Source of the DNA: Trueperella abortisuis
Lineage (GTDB): Bacteria; Actinomycetota; Actinomycetes; Actinomycetales; Actinomycetaceae
Assembly: GCF_030811095.1 (NCBI RefSeq)
Contig: NZ_JAUSQL010000001.1
Coordinates: 1-64,000 of the forward strand
Reading direction: 5' to 3'
Length of the DNA: 64,000 nucleotides
Shown here: positions 1 through 9,700 of the stretch, piece by piece
Position numbering within the stretch: the first letter of the stretch is position 1
How the letters are laid out: each line of letters starts with the position of its first letter
Notes under the pieces: model-generated
What the model was told of the DNA's origin: nothing
The model's database searches: none
What the model saw: only the letters and a program-made list of their open reading frames with translations
Made by a program: the position numbers and the translations under genes

Positions 1-8
1 GCTCACCG

Positions 9-159
9 CCCCAAGTTGTTTCGATGTTGTTTAAACAACTTCGAAACAACTTCCGGCCCGCGCGGCGCCCCGAAACACCCCTAAAACCGTGATATTCCGC
101 AGAAAACAAAGTTGTTTCAGGTTGTTTTCAAGTTGTTTGAGTTGTTTGCCGGCCGCCGG
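9..159. repeat. Left copy of a 151-bp direct repeat with GTTGTTT half-sites
   Basis: This stretch recurs at 1984-2134 with constant offset 1975 and, by eye, only five substitutions and no indel. It contains a near-perfect palindrome (15-50): two direct GTTGTTT half-sites (15-21, 26-32) facing two inverted AAACAAC half-sites (33-39, 44-50). Four more direct GTTGTTT copies follow at 111-117, 121-127, 132-138 and 141-147, spaced 9-11 bp, about one helical turn. It lies 66 bp beyond the stop of the AlbA_2 gene, so it could be the control region of a leftward gene outside the window, or the far end of a duplicated or inserted unit. Confidence 0.9.
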
Positions 160-225
160 AGCCGCGCCGGCCGCCTGCCAGCCGCAACCCTAGCGCAAAC
201 CGCCACTCGACGCCGTCGAATGCCC

Positions 226-1971
226 CTACCGAGCAACCCACCGAGTATTAGGGCCGCGTTGCGGGCCCTCCGGGTCAATCATGGCCACACCCTGGCTGCG
301 CAGTCCGCGCAGAAGCTTGGTGACGTCGCGAACGTCCATTTTGAGCTGACTCGCTATCTCACGCGCCATAAGGGCCGACCCTTGCTCGAGATGTCCTCGC
401 ACCCACTTTTCAGCTTCGCCCAGCGTAGCCCCTACGTTGCTGACGTTGAACAACGCGCGGCACTGCTCCGTCAGGCGCCACTCTTCGACGTGATCTCCAA
501 TCTTGTCAATGACGCCGGCACCCGTTAGCCAATCCACGATCTCGTGAGTCTCAAGCTTGTTCGTCTGAAGCTCCTCGGTCAGGGTTTTCCACACGATCCC
601 CGGATGATCCACAAGGTAGCGCACGACGATTAACGCATTGACCGATCCGCGCAGGTCCACACCCAGTTGGTACGCGACTGCTGCCAACCCTCGCACGAAA
701 GCAACATCGGGCTCGCCGGAATCCAGTGTCACGGAAACGGAGAACTCAGACGGCTCCACGACCGGCGCCCTCCGGCCACTCGCCAGCATCGACACCCACA
801 TGCGGTCAAAGCCGCGCGAGGATTCCTCAGCTAACCCCAATCTCCGCGCCCCGTTCATGAGGGTCGGGTTGCGCGGCACGGAGCGTGTCGTCAGCAGGTT
901 TTTCTCGCTCACCTCGGCTGGAAATCCGCCCGGGGAGATGACAGTCAACGTGCGCGGGGTTTGTTTGATCACGATAGGGTCAACCGCAACCCAGTCCCGG
1001 TGCAGAAGCGCGTTCGATACCACCTCGTCCACTGCTTGGCGCGGGAAGGACGGTATCGGGACTTCCTGGCCGCCCCCAAAATCCACACGCGCTACCTCCT
1101 GGCTGGCATGTGACTCGATAAGCGTCTGAATCTCGGCGAAGAGCCCGACCAGCGGGAGATCCCGTTCTTCCACCCGCGGCTCGCCACCCTGGACCGGGTA
1201 GTACAAGTGCCGAACTGCCATATTCCGGGCGGTCGAGCGCGCGAAGAAGATTTCGCCGGCCATCAGGAGCTTCCCATTCCGATCCACAAGCCCGAGCTCG
1301 CGCAGGAGTCCATGGTTTGTCTCCGGGATCACCGACGATCCCATCGCGGCCCTCTTCGTGCGCAACAACTGGCGCGCGTTCTCAAGCGCCGCCAGCTCAA
1401 GTTCCTCCTCACCAATCTCTGCCACTTTCGCGGTGACGTCGGGGTTTCGGCGCTCCCACTCGAGCCGCCGCAATCTCTCCCCCTTCAGCACCTGACACTC
1501 AGTACCCGACCTGTACCAGGCCTCGCCCTTCGATCGCGCATACACCTGCAACGGGTGGGGGATCCTGATGAGCAGAAGCCGCTTGCCTTGCACGTAGAAT
1601 TCGTCGACGTCGACGGCCAGGTTCGGGTCCGTCCCGTTGAATACCTTCCGCCGTATCCAGTCCGCGTCACGGCTAGTGCCCGAGAGAGCCTCGGGGCCGC
1701 CCACGTCGTCTTTGATTCCGAGCACGACGTACGAATCCTCGTCATTTCCGTTAGCCATGCACACCGTCGCCTTAAGAATCATCGAGATCAGCTGGGCATC
1801 ATCGTTCCCTCTCCCAGATCGGGCCGTCATTGGATCTTCTTTGAAATCGAGGGTCTGGCTCTCCTGCGAGTCGGCGGTCTTTCCACCTTCCATAATCGCG
1901 AGCAGGGCTGAACTGACCACATCCGGAAGGTTGAGGGAAGACAGCTGCGAGGACAGCGTTGACTCAGACAT
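226..1971 (-). CDS. AlbA_2 domain ATP-binding protein (Schlafen-AlbA/HATPase_c_4 family, COG2865-like)
   Basis: A putative DNA-binding protein of about 581 aa. The N-terminal third shows the AlbA_2 pattern (SQTLDFKE near residue 40, then YVVLGIKDD); the middle resembles a GHKL-type ATPase (N-box DEVVSNALLHRD, ISPGGFP, and the RNP...LGLAEESSRGFDRM stretch); the C-terminus looks like a winged-helix region. Family members are annotated as predicted transcriptional regulators, and some occur in defence or accessory islands; the function here is not known. I chose ATG 1971 because the longer reading frame (to 2013) runs into the repeat. The start is 12 bp from the right repeat, so the repeat must hold its promoter, suggesting autoregulation (inference). 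No relatedness to the neighbouring housekeeping genes, so probably accessory. Confidence 0.8.
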   Translation of the reverse strand: MSESTLSSQLSSLNLPDVVSSALLAIMEGGKTADSQESQTLDFKEDPMTARSGRGNDDAQLISMILKATVCMANGNDEDSYVVLGIKDDVGGPEALSGTSRDADWIRRKVFNGTDPNLAVDVDEFYVQGKRLLLIRIPHPLQVYARSKGEAWYRSGTECQVLKGERLRRLEWERRNPDVTAKVAEIGEEELELAALENARQLLRTKRAAMGSSVIPETNHGLLRELGLVDRNGKLLMAGEIFFARSTARNMAVRHLYYPVQGGEPRVEERDLPLVGLFAEIQTLIESHASQEVARVDFGGGQEVPIPSFPRQAVDEVVSNALLHRDWVAVDPIVIKQTPRTLTVISPGGFPAEVSEKNLLTTRSVPRNPTLMNGARRLGLAEESSRGFDRMWVSMLASGRRAPVVEPSEFSVSVTLDSGEPDVAFVRGLAAVAYQLGVDLRGSVNALIVVRYLVDHPGIVWKTLTEELQTNKLETHEIVDWLTGAGVIDKIGDHVEEWRLTEQCRALFNVSNVGATLGEAEKWVRGHLEQGSALMAREIASQLKMDVRDVTKLLRGLRSQGVAMIDPEGPQRGPNTRWVAR

Positions 1972-1983
1972 GTCACCAGCATA

Positions 1984-2134
1984 CCCCAAGTTGTTTCGAT
2001 GTTGTTTAAACAACTTCGAAACAACTTCCGGCCCGCACGACGCCCCGGAACACCCCTAAAACCGCGATATTCCGCGGAAAACAAAGTTGTTTCAGGTTGT
2101 TTTCAAGTTGTTTGAGTTGTTTGCCGGCCGCCGG
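1984..2134. repeat. Right copy of the 151-bp direct repeat; upstream control region of the AlbA_2 gene
   Basis: Second copy of the repeat at 9-159. All eight GTTGTTT/AAACAAC half-sites are conserved while the five substitutions fall in the sequence between them, which suggests that the half-sites are what is being kept. It sits directly upstream of the leftward AlbA_2 gene and 27 bp past the end of the rlmC-like gene. It is therefore placed to act as promoter/operator; an alternative is that the two copies are the ends of an inserted unit. Confidence 0.9.
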
Positions 2135-2161
2135 CCCACGACAGCCCCGAACAGCGCGCCC

Positions 2162-3397
2162 CTACCTGCCAGTGCGCCGCAGCAGCACCACCGTTTCGAA
2201 GTGGTCCGTATGCGGGAACATGTCCACCACCTGCGCTTTCGCCACTTCGTAGCCGCCCATCGCCGCCACGTCCTTCGCCAGCGAACTCACGTTACACGAC
2301 GAGTACAGCACCGTGCCCACCCCCGACCGCGCGATCCACGCCGCCAGCTCCGGCCCGATCCCGCGCCTTGGCGGATTCACGACGACGACGTCCGGGCGCT
2401 CGTCCTGCTCCTCCGCCCACGTCCTCGCGTCCGCGACGACGAAGCGCGCCTCGCCCAGCGCGCCGGCCGCGGCCATCTTCTTCGCCGACTCCCTTGCCGC
2501 CTCGACGGCCTGCTCCTGCGTCTCGACGCCGACCACGCTCATCCCCGCCCGCGAAAGCGCCAGCGCAAACCCGCCGACCCCGCAGTACAGGTCCCACGCC
2601 GTCGTCGGCCCGGCAGCTACCCGCCCGGGCGCATCCGCGCCAGCACCGGCCAGCTCGGTCACCCATTCCACGGCCCGCGAGTACAGCACCTGCGCGGCCT
2701 CAGTGTTGGTCTGGAAGAACGACTTTGGGCGCAGGTTCAGGCTCAGCTCCGCGCCTGCCACGTCGAGCCGCATCGGCAGTTCAGACTCCTCCGAGATGAG
2801 GATCTCCTCCTCGCCCTCGATCACGGCCTTGTGCTCGGGTTGGACGTTGAGCGAAACCACCCACGCCGCCGGCACCAACTCCCGCAGGCGCTCCAGCTTC
2901 TTGAACAGCATCCCTTGCACGCCACGACGCCGCGCGACGAAGCGGATCATCAGTTCCCCGCTCGGCGACTCGGTGACGATCACGAATTTCAAAACCCCGC
3001 GGTCGCTGGCCACATCGTAGGGCTGGAACCCGCACTCGCTCACGAACTGGGCCAGCGCTGGGGTGGCGAGTTGGATGCCGGGCGTGGGAAGGGGGCAGTC
3101 GCGCAGGTCCTGGCCGCCCTTCGGCCCCAGGATCCCGAGCCGCGGTCGCGCGGCCGTGCCCGTCACCACCAGTTTGACCTTGTTGCGGAAGGCCTCCCGC
3201 CCCGACGCCCACGGTTCCAGCCAGTCTCCGCCCATGTAGGGCGCCAGCGCTTCCTCGGCGCGTGCCTGCTTGGCCACCAGCTGCTGATCCTGCGGAACCT
3301 CGATCAGCGTGCAGGACCGACAAAGCCCCTGGTCGTGGTAGTGGCACTCGAGGGGTGTCTCGGTTACGGCGTCGCGGACGGGAAGGGGAAATCGCAT
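2162..3397 (-). CDS. rlmC: 23S rRNA (uracil-C5)-methyltransferase, RlmC/RumA (TrmA) family
   Basis: SAM-dependent RNA m5U methyltransferase, 411 aa. Four cysteines (Cys18, 26, 29 and 101) are positioned as in the [4Fe-4S] cluster of RumA/RumB enzymes. The SAM-binding loop is DLYCGVGGF (269-277), followed by NPPRRG (341-346) and the catalytic SSCN cysteine (Cys368). I start at ATG 3397, giving MRFPLPV; the longer frame to 3475 adds a Gly/Arg-rich low-complexity leader. It is the last gene of a leftward string (RND permease, tetR, hrpB, this gene). Family-level assignment is secure; whether the target is U747-like (RlmC), U1939-like (RlmD) or another uridine cannot be read from sequence. Confidence 0.85.
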   Translation of the reverse strand: MRFPLPVRDAVTETPLECHYHDQGLCRSCTLIEVPQDQQLVAKQARAEEALAPYMGGDWLEPWASGREAFRNKVKLVVTGTAARPRLGILGPKGGQDLRDCPLPTPGIQLATPALAQFVSECGFQPYDVASDRGVLKFVIVTESPSGELMIRFVARRRGVQGMLFKKLERLRELVPAAWVVSLNVQPEHKAVIEGEEEILISEESELPMRLDVAGAELSLNLRPKSFFQTNTEAAQVLYSRAVEWVTELAGAGADAPGRVAAGPTTAWDLYCGVGGFALALSRAGMSVVGVETQEQAVEAARESAKKMAAAGALGEARFVVADARTWAEEQDERPDVVVVNPPRRGIGPELAAWIARSGVGTVLYSSCNVSSLAKDVAAMGGYEVAKAQVVDMFPHTDHFETVVLLRRTGR

Positions 3398-3509
3398 GCC
3401 TCCCATCCTACCGCCCCGACCACCGGCCGCCGCCCTCAGCCAGCCTCCACAGCCGCGAGCCCGCGGCCCGACCACCGGGCGCCGCCCTCCTGACCGCCCG
3501 CCGCTGGCC

Positions 3510-6071
3510 TCACCGTTCGCCGCGCCGCTTGGCCCGCCGCGTCGGCGTCGCCGTCAGCGGATCCTCAGGCCACGGATGACGCGGATAGCGCCCGCGCATC
3601 TCGGCCCGCACCTGCAGGTAGGGCCCCTCCCAGAACGACGCCAGATCCTGGGTGATCGCCAGCGGCCGCTGGGCGGGGGAGAGTAGCTCGAGCGTCACCG
3701 GCACCCCGGCCAGCTTCGGCGTGGCCGTCCACCCGAAGCACTCCTGGAGCCGTAGCCGCACGGTCGGCCGGCCGCTCGAATAATCCACCTTCGCGCTCCC
3801 CGTAGGGGTGGCGATTCGTTCCGGGGCGAGCTCGTCCAGCCGTGCGGCCTGCGGCCACGGAAGCAGCGCCCGCAATCCGGCCAGCAGGTCCGGCTTCCCA
3901 GCGCCGAGCAGCGGGGTCAGCCAGTCGTCGACGCGCGCGGCCAGCGCCTCGTCGGACACGTCGGGCCAGGGTTCCCCCACGGCGTCGCGGACGAATGCCA
4001 GCCGTTCCCGAAGCGCGGTTGCCGCCGCCGGCCAGTCCAGCACCCCGACGCCGGCCCGCGCGACCTCCCGCGCCCGCGCGCTCGCCACCTGCTCTTTCGT
4101 GAGGCGAACCGGCTCGCGCCCCAGTTCGATGGCCCCCAGGCTCCGCACTCGCACGCCCTTGACGTTCATGGCGCGCACCTCGGTCTCCACCCGTTCGCTC
4201 ACGCCCGGCCCGTACGTCAGGGCGTCCTCCGGCGTCACCGGCACGGCCGCCCTTATCACCGCATCCGCGCGCCCCTGCGCCTCACCCAGCTCCGCGACCG
4301 CCAGCCACTCCTGGCCCTCCAGCGGCGAGCCGTCCTCCAGCACCGCCCCCGCGCCGTTCGCCAGCACGTATCCGCGCCCGCGCCGACGCGCCACCCACTG
4401 CGGGTAGGCCAGCACGACGACGACGGCGAGCTCCTCGTCCACGCCCGCCCGGCTTGCACCCGACCCGGCTCCCGCAGGTGCGCCGCCCATCCGGCCGCCG
4501 GCCGAGCCCACGATCTCACCCGCCAGCGCGCGGAGCCGTTTTGCCTCCCGGGCCCACTCGCGGTCGCTGCCCGCTCGGCGCAGCTGCGCCGCCAGGTCCG
4601 CCCCGGGGATGCGTGGAGCCAGCGATAGCAGCGCGACCACCTCAGATGCTCGCCGGGCGCCCACGATCTCGGCGCCCTCCACCAGGGCGCGCCCGAGTTG
4701 CGGGGAGAGCGGCATGCCGGCCAGTAGCCGCCCGCGCGTCGTGATCGAACTGGAGCGGTCCACGGCGCCGATCGCCTCCAGCGTGCGGCGCGCCGCCTCG
4801 CCGGCCGCGGGCTTGGGGTAGTCGAGTAGCCGCAGGCCGGCCATCCCTGGGTTGCCCCACGCGGCGGCCTGCAGGCTCGCCCCCGTCACGTCGCCGACCA
4901 GGATCTCCGGCTGCGAAAACTCCACCGCCCGCGCGTAGCTCAGGCAGCGCCACGCCCTGCCCGGCCCCTCACGCCCGGCCCTGCCGGCGCGCTGATCTAG
5001 CCTCGCCCGCGACGCATGCACGGTCACCAGCCCCGAGATTCCCGTGCGCGGGTCGAAGCGCGGCTCGCGGGCCAGCCCGGCGTCGACGACGGCGCGCACA
5101 CCCGGAACCGTGAGCGACGACTCCGCCAGGGACGTGGCCAAGATGATCCGATCCTCCCCGCCGGCAAGCACGCGGTCCTGTTCCTTGGCCGGCATCGACC
5201 CGTGCAGGGCCAGCACTGGTAGCGGCGCACCCGCGAGCAGCGCGCGCATCTTCTCGATCTCGCCCACGCCCGGCAAGAAGACCAGCACGGAGCCGGCCCG
5301 CCCCGTTCCCGCGTCGGCCCGTCCGGCGCCCGCAGCCCACTGCGCCGCCTCCCCGACCACGCGCGCCACGTGTGCGAGGAAGTCCCGGCTGACCACCACC
5401 CCGTGGCCCACGTCCGTCAGCGCTCGCGGCCCGAGTCGCTCCTCGATTTGCACCGGGTGGATCGCCCCGGGTATGTCCACGACCGTGCCACCCATCAGCT
5501 CCGCGAAGCGTCCGGCCTCCAGGGTCGCCGACATCGCCACCAGCCGAAGGTCGGGCCGCAGCGTGTCCTGCACGTCGAGGAGGAAGGCCGTGGCGAGGTC
5601 GGTATCGAGGTCACGCTCATGGATCTCGTCCACAATCACCGCGCCCACACCGGCCAGCTCCGGATCGTTCTGCAGCATTCTCAGCATGACGCCCGGCGTC
5701 ACCATCTCCACCCGGCTGCCCGGCGTCGTCTGCCCGCGCACCCGGAACCCCACCTGCCGCCCCACCGGCTCGCCCAGGAGGTAGGCGATGCGTCGGGCCG
5801 CTGCCCGCGCCGCCACCCGCCTCGGCTGCACGACGACGACCTTACCCGCCGCGCCCCGACGCGCGGTGCCGGCCCCGCCCAGCTCTACCGGCACGGTCCC
5901 GGCCACGACGCTTGCCATCAGCACCGGCACCAGCATCGTCTTACCCGAACCGGGAGGGGCCGTGATCACGATGTTGCCGCGCTGGCGCGCGATGTCGGCC
6001 AGCCCGCGCGCGACGGGCAGGTCCGGCAGGTTCGCAAGCAGCCGCTCCACGCGCTCTGGCGCCCCGCCCAC
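3510..6071 (-). CDS. hrpB: ATP-dependent RNA helicase HrpB (DEAH/RHA family)
   Basis: Superfamily 2 helicase of 853 aa, near the usual ~820 aa. Walker A is APPGSGKT (38-45), motif II is DEIH (148-151) instead of DEAH, motif III SAT (181-183), motif VI QRAGRAGR. The C-terminal HrpB-specific domain ends in a conserved GPYLQVRAEMRGRYPRHPWPE-type sequence followed by a basic tail, typical of HrpB. The predicted start is GTG 6071, overlapping the last base of the upstream tetR stop codon, so translation is probably coupled. The physiological substrate of HrpB is poorly defined. Confidence 0.9.
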   Translation of the reverse strand: MGGAPERVERLLANLPDLPVARGLADIARQRGNIVITAPPGSGKTMLVPVLMASVVAGTVPVELGGAGTARRGAAGKVVVVQPRRVAARAAARRIAYLLGEPVGRQVGFRVRGQTTPGSRVEMVTPGVMLRMLQNDPELAGVGAVIVDEIHERDLDTDLATAFLLDVQDTLRPDLRLVAMSATLEAGRFAELMGGTVVDIPGAIHPVQIEERLGPRALTDVGHGVVVSRDFLAHVARVVGEAAQWAAGAGRADAGTGRAGSVLVFLPGVGEIEKMRALLAGAPLPVLALHGSMPAKEQDRVLAGGEDRIILATSLAESSLTVPGVRAVVDAGLAREPRFDPRTGISGLVTVHASRARLDQRAGRAGREGPGRAWRCLSYARAVEFSQPEILVGDVTGASLQAAAWGNPGMAGLRLLDYPKPAAGEAARRTLEAIGAVDRSSSITTRGRLLAGMPLSPQLGRALVEGAEIVGARRASEVVALLSLAPRIPGADLAAQLRRAGSDREWAREAKRLRALAGEIVGSAGGRMGGAPAGAGSGASRAGVDEELAVVVVLAYPQWVARRRGRGYVLANGAGAVLEDGSPLEGQEWLAVAELGEAQGRADAVIRAAVPVTPEDALTYGPGVSERVETEVRAMNVKGVRVRSLGAIELGREPVRLTKEQVASARAREVARAGVGVLDWPAAATALRERLAFVRDAVGEPWPDVSDEALAARVDDWLTPLLGAGKPDLLAGLRALLPWPQAARLDELAPERIATPTGSAKVDYSSGRPTVRLRLQECFGWTATPKLAGVPVTLELLSPAQRPLAITQDLASFWEGPYLQVRAEMRGRYPRHPWPEDPLTATPTRRAKRRGER

Positions 6072-6685
6072 TAGCGCCCGGCGAGCGTGTCCAGCAGCGC
6101 CAGCGTCGTCGCCTTCACCTCGTCAGCCGAATGGCCCTGGTCGAGCAGCTTGAGGCCCGCGTCAAGGATCGAGCGGGTCATCTGGGCGTTGACAACCGCA
6201 TCATCCGGCGTCACCTTGCGCCACAGCCCCACGATGCTCCGCCCGAGTTCGCGGTGGAAGTTGAGCACGGCGTCGGAGCGGGCCTGAATCTCCGTCCCCG
6301 ACGGCGCCGCGTCCTTCTTTCCGCGCCCAAGCCCAGCCTTGACCACGTCAATCAGCCACTGGTGGCCGGCCTCCGCGCCGATGTCGAGGGTGATCTCCAC
6401 GAGCGTGCGCAGCTGTTCGTATGGTTCCGCGTCCACCTCGAGCGCCGCGTCCAACCGTGCTGCCAGCCAGGGATATAGCGTTCGAGCACGAGCAGGCGCA
6501 GGTCGTCGATCGACTCCACGTAGCGGTACACCGAGTTGCGCGCGATCCCCGCCCGAGGCCACGGCCCCCGCCGTCAGCGCCGCCGGCCCGTCCCCGCGCA
6601 GAATCTCTTCGGCACAATCCACCAGCTTGGTAAACATCATCGAGTGATGTTCCTTCACGGAGGGAGCTAGAATCTTCGGACTCAT
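6071..6685 (-). pseudogene. TetR-family regulator with an out-of-frame HTH segment (two compensating frameshifts)
   Basis: The open frame (204 aa) begins with a TetR-like N-terminus (ILRGDGPAALTAGAVAS) and ends with a TetR-like ligand-binding region, but about 27 codons between (roughly 6473-6555) read as nonsense (GDRAQLGVPLRGVDRRPAP...). In another frame that same stretch encodes RAGIARNSVYRYVESIDD followed by LRLLVLERYIP, a classic TetR recognition helix. An apparent indel near 6551-6556 and a compensating one near 6468-6473 would restore it. It lies just downstream of the RND permease gene on the same strand, the usual place for a local efflux repressor. Either the regulator is inactive or the sequence contains errors. 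Confidence 0.7.
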
Positions 6686-6755
6686 GTTCTTTCTTTCACG
6701 ACGACGGTTCCCTCTAGTTTAACCCACCCGCGCCCCGCCGGCAGGGACCATCGCG

Positions 6756-6786
6756 CAGTTGGCTCACCCGCCTGGCACGCCAACTG
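6756..6786 (-). terminator. Hairpin after the RND permease gene
   Basis: An 8-bp inverted repeat CAGTTGGC/GCCAACTG (6756-6763 with 6779-6786, 15-nt loop) lies between the end of the efflux permease and the tetR start. There is no good T-run, so it may only partially terminate transcription. Confidence 0.4.
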
Positions 6787-6796
6787 CCGCGGCGGG

Positions 6797-9700
6797 CTAT
6801 TCGACCTTCGCCCGCCTACGCTCTGCCACTCCCTCGACCAGCCGATACAGGATCGGCAAGAGGATCAGGGTCAGCAACGTTGACGTGATAAGCCCGCCGA
6901 TCACCGTGATTGCCAGCGGCGTTGAGATGAACCCGGTCGAGGAGGACAGCCCCAGCGCCATCGGGATCATCGCCACGATCGTCGCCAGCGACGTCATCGC
7001 CACCGGCCGAACGCGCCGCATCGCGCCGTCGTGAACCGCGCTTGCCAGGTCCATGCCCTGCTCGCGGTACTGGTTGATGAGGTCCACCATCACCACCGCG
7101 TTCGTCACCACGATGCCGGCCAGCATGAGCAGGCCGATCATCGCCGACATATCCAGCGCCGTGCCCGTCATCAGGAGCGCGAGGACAGAGCCGATTGCCG
7201 CGAACGGTATCGCAACCAGCAACAACGCGGGCTGGAGCAGCGAGCGGAAGATCCACACCAGGACCACGTAGATCAGTAGCACCGCGGCCGCGAGCGCCAG
7301 GGCGAGCTGGCTGAATGATTCCGCCAGCTGCTGGGAGGCCCCGCCCATCGACGTCGTCGTCCCGTCCGGCAGGTCCAGCCCGTCCACCGTCTCCCGTACC
7401 GCGTCGGTCGCGTGCCCGAGGTTATCGGTGTCGACGGGCGTGGCCGACACCGTCGTCGTTGTTTGTCCATTCATCGTCACGATCGTCGGCAGGGAGTCCA
7501 CTTCATCGACCGTCGCGAATGCCTCGAGCGGCTGGCCGAGGATCGTCATTGCGCGCAACTCGTCGATGGTGGTGACCGGGTCGTCGATCGAGATGTAGAT
7601 CGAGGTGTCGACGTTATCGATGGTGATCTGCCCGATCTTCGGCTCCACCATCTGGGCCGCTATCATGCCGACCACGTCGTTCTCCGTCAGCCCCACGGCC
7701 GCGGCGGCGTCACGGTTGACGTTCACTTGCACCGCCGGGGTGATCGCGCTGGCGTTGTGCTCGGCACGTTTGATCTCGGATAGCTGGGATAGGGCGTCGT
7801 TGATCCGCTCGGTCGCCTCGGACAGCGCCTGGGGCGTGGGGGCCGTGACGTTGACGTCGATCGTGCCCGATCCCAACATCGACTGAGCCGAGCTGGAGGT
7901 GGTGCCCTCGCCGGTCACGGAGTCGCCGGCCGCCACGATCGCGTCGGTCAGGCTCGTGATGTCGGCCTCCTCGTCCACCGCGATCATGTACATGATCGAG
8001 TCGCCCGAGCGGCCCGAGCCGCCCATCGCCATCGGGCTCGAGCCGATCGTCGCCGCAGTCGACTCCACGCCCTTAACCGCCGAGATCTTTTCCTCGGTGG
8101 CATCCGCCTGTGCCACCTTCGCCTCCATCGACGCCCCCGGCGTCGTGGTCTGCGCGATTGTCACGGTGCCCTCATTTGTGCCGCCCAGCAGGTTGATCTT
8201 CAAGAGCGGGAACAGCGCCGCCGCGACGGCCAGGATCGCCACCGCCGCCACCAGCGTGATCGCCGGATGCTTCTGGGTGGTGCGCAGCGCCGGCTCGTAG
8301 GCGCGGTGCAGCCAGTAGCGCCTCTCCTTGTCCTGCGCACGACGCCGGAACTCCTCCGCCTCGCCTGCGGCCGCCGCTGCCACCGCCTCCTTCGACGGGC
8401 GCAGGAACCAGTACGCCAGCACCGGAACGATCGTCAGCGCGACCAGCAGCGACGCCGCCAACGCGATGACCACCGTGAAGGCGAAGGGCCGGAACAGTTC
8501 GCCCACCATGCCCGGCACCAGGCCCACCGGCACGAACACGATGAAGGACACCACGGTCGATGCCGTGATCGCAGAGGCCACTTCGCGCACCGCATCAAGG
8601 ATCGCCTCACGCTTGGGCTTGCCGTACTCGAGGTGCCGTTTGATGTTTTCGATGACGACGATCGAATCGTCTACCACGCGCCCGATCGACAGGGTCAGCG
8701 CGGCGAGGGTGAGCATGTTGAGCGAGTAGCCGCCCACGAGCATCCCGATGAATCCGACCAGCAGCGAGAGCGGGATCGACAGCGCCGTCACCAGCGTGGA
8801 GCGGATCGAGGTCAGGAAGATGAGGATCACGACCACCGCGAACACCAGGCCAAGCAGGCCCTCCTGCGCGAGGGACTCGATCGAGCCGGTGATGAAGGGC
8901 GCCTGCGTGAAGAGGGTGGTGAAGTGGGTGTTGCTGCCGACGGAGGGCGCAAGCTCGTCGAAGACGTCGGTGACCCGGTCGGTGACCTGGACGATGTTGG
9001 CGTTCGCCGTGGGGAAGACGACGATGCCGAGCGCGGATTCGCCGTCGATCCGGCCGACCATCTGGGCGGGGGCCTGGGCGAGGCGCACCTCGGCGATGTC
9101 CGAGAGCGGGTAGACGGTTGCCGGCTGACCCGGCTGGGCCTCGCCCGCCACCACGGGGATCTGGCGCAGGGCCTCGACCGAGTCGATCTCCTGGCCCACC
9201 GTCACGTCGCGGGACTCATCTCCCTGCACGAGCGACCCCACCGGCACGGACAGCCCGTTGTCCTCGAGGGCCTGCTGGACGGCGTCGGCGGATATGCCGA
9301 GCTCGGCGATGCGGGCCTGGTCAAGCGTGATGGAAACCCGCTGCTCCGGGGCGCCAAGCAGCTGAACCGACGCAACGCCCTCCTCCTGTTCGATCGCGGG
9401 GACGACGGTGGAGCGCAGGCGCTGAGCCACCTCGAGCGGGTCACCGTCCGAGGTCACCGCCACGTAGGCGAGCGGAATGTCGGACGTTCCCCCGGAGACG
9501 ACGTCGTAGGTGAGGTTGTCGGGGAAGTTCATCTTCGCTCGCGAGATCGACTGCTCCACACGGTTGGCTGCGCGGGCGATGTCCGTGCCGTAGTCGAGCT
9601 CGATAGTGACGATCGAGACGGAAGAGCGGGAGGTGGTGGAGGTGTCCGAGACCTCGGCGATCGTGGAAACCTGCTGCTCGATGGGGACGGAAACGCGGTC

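Noticed and set aside
2087-3493. Plus-strand open frame beginning MFQVVFKLFELFAGR, also seen at 112-528
   Set aside because: Identical peptides arise from the two repeat copies; the rest is the antisense of the rlmC-like and AlbA_2 genes.
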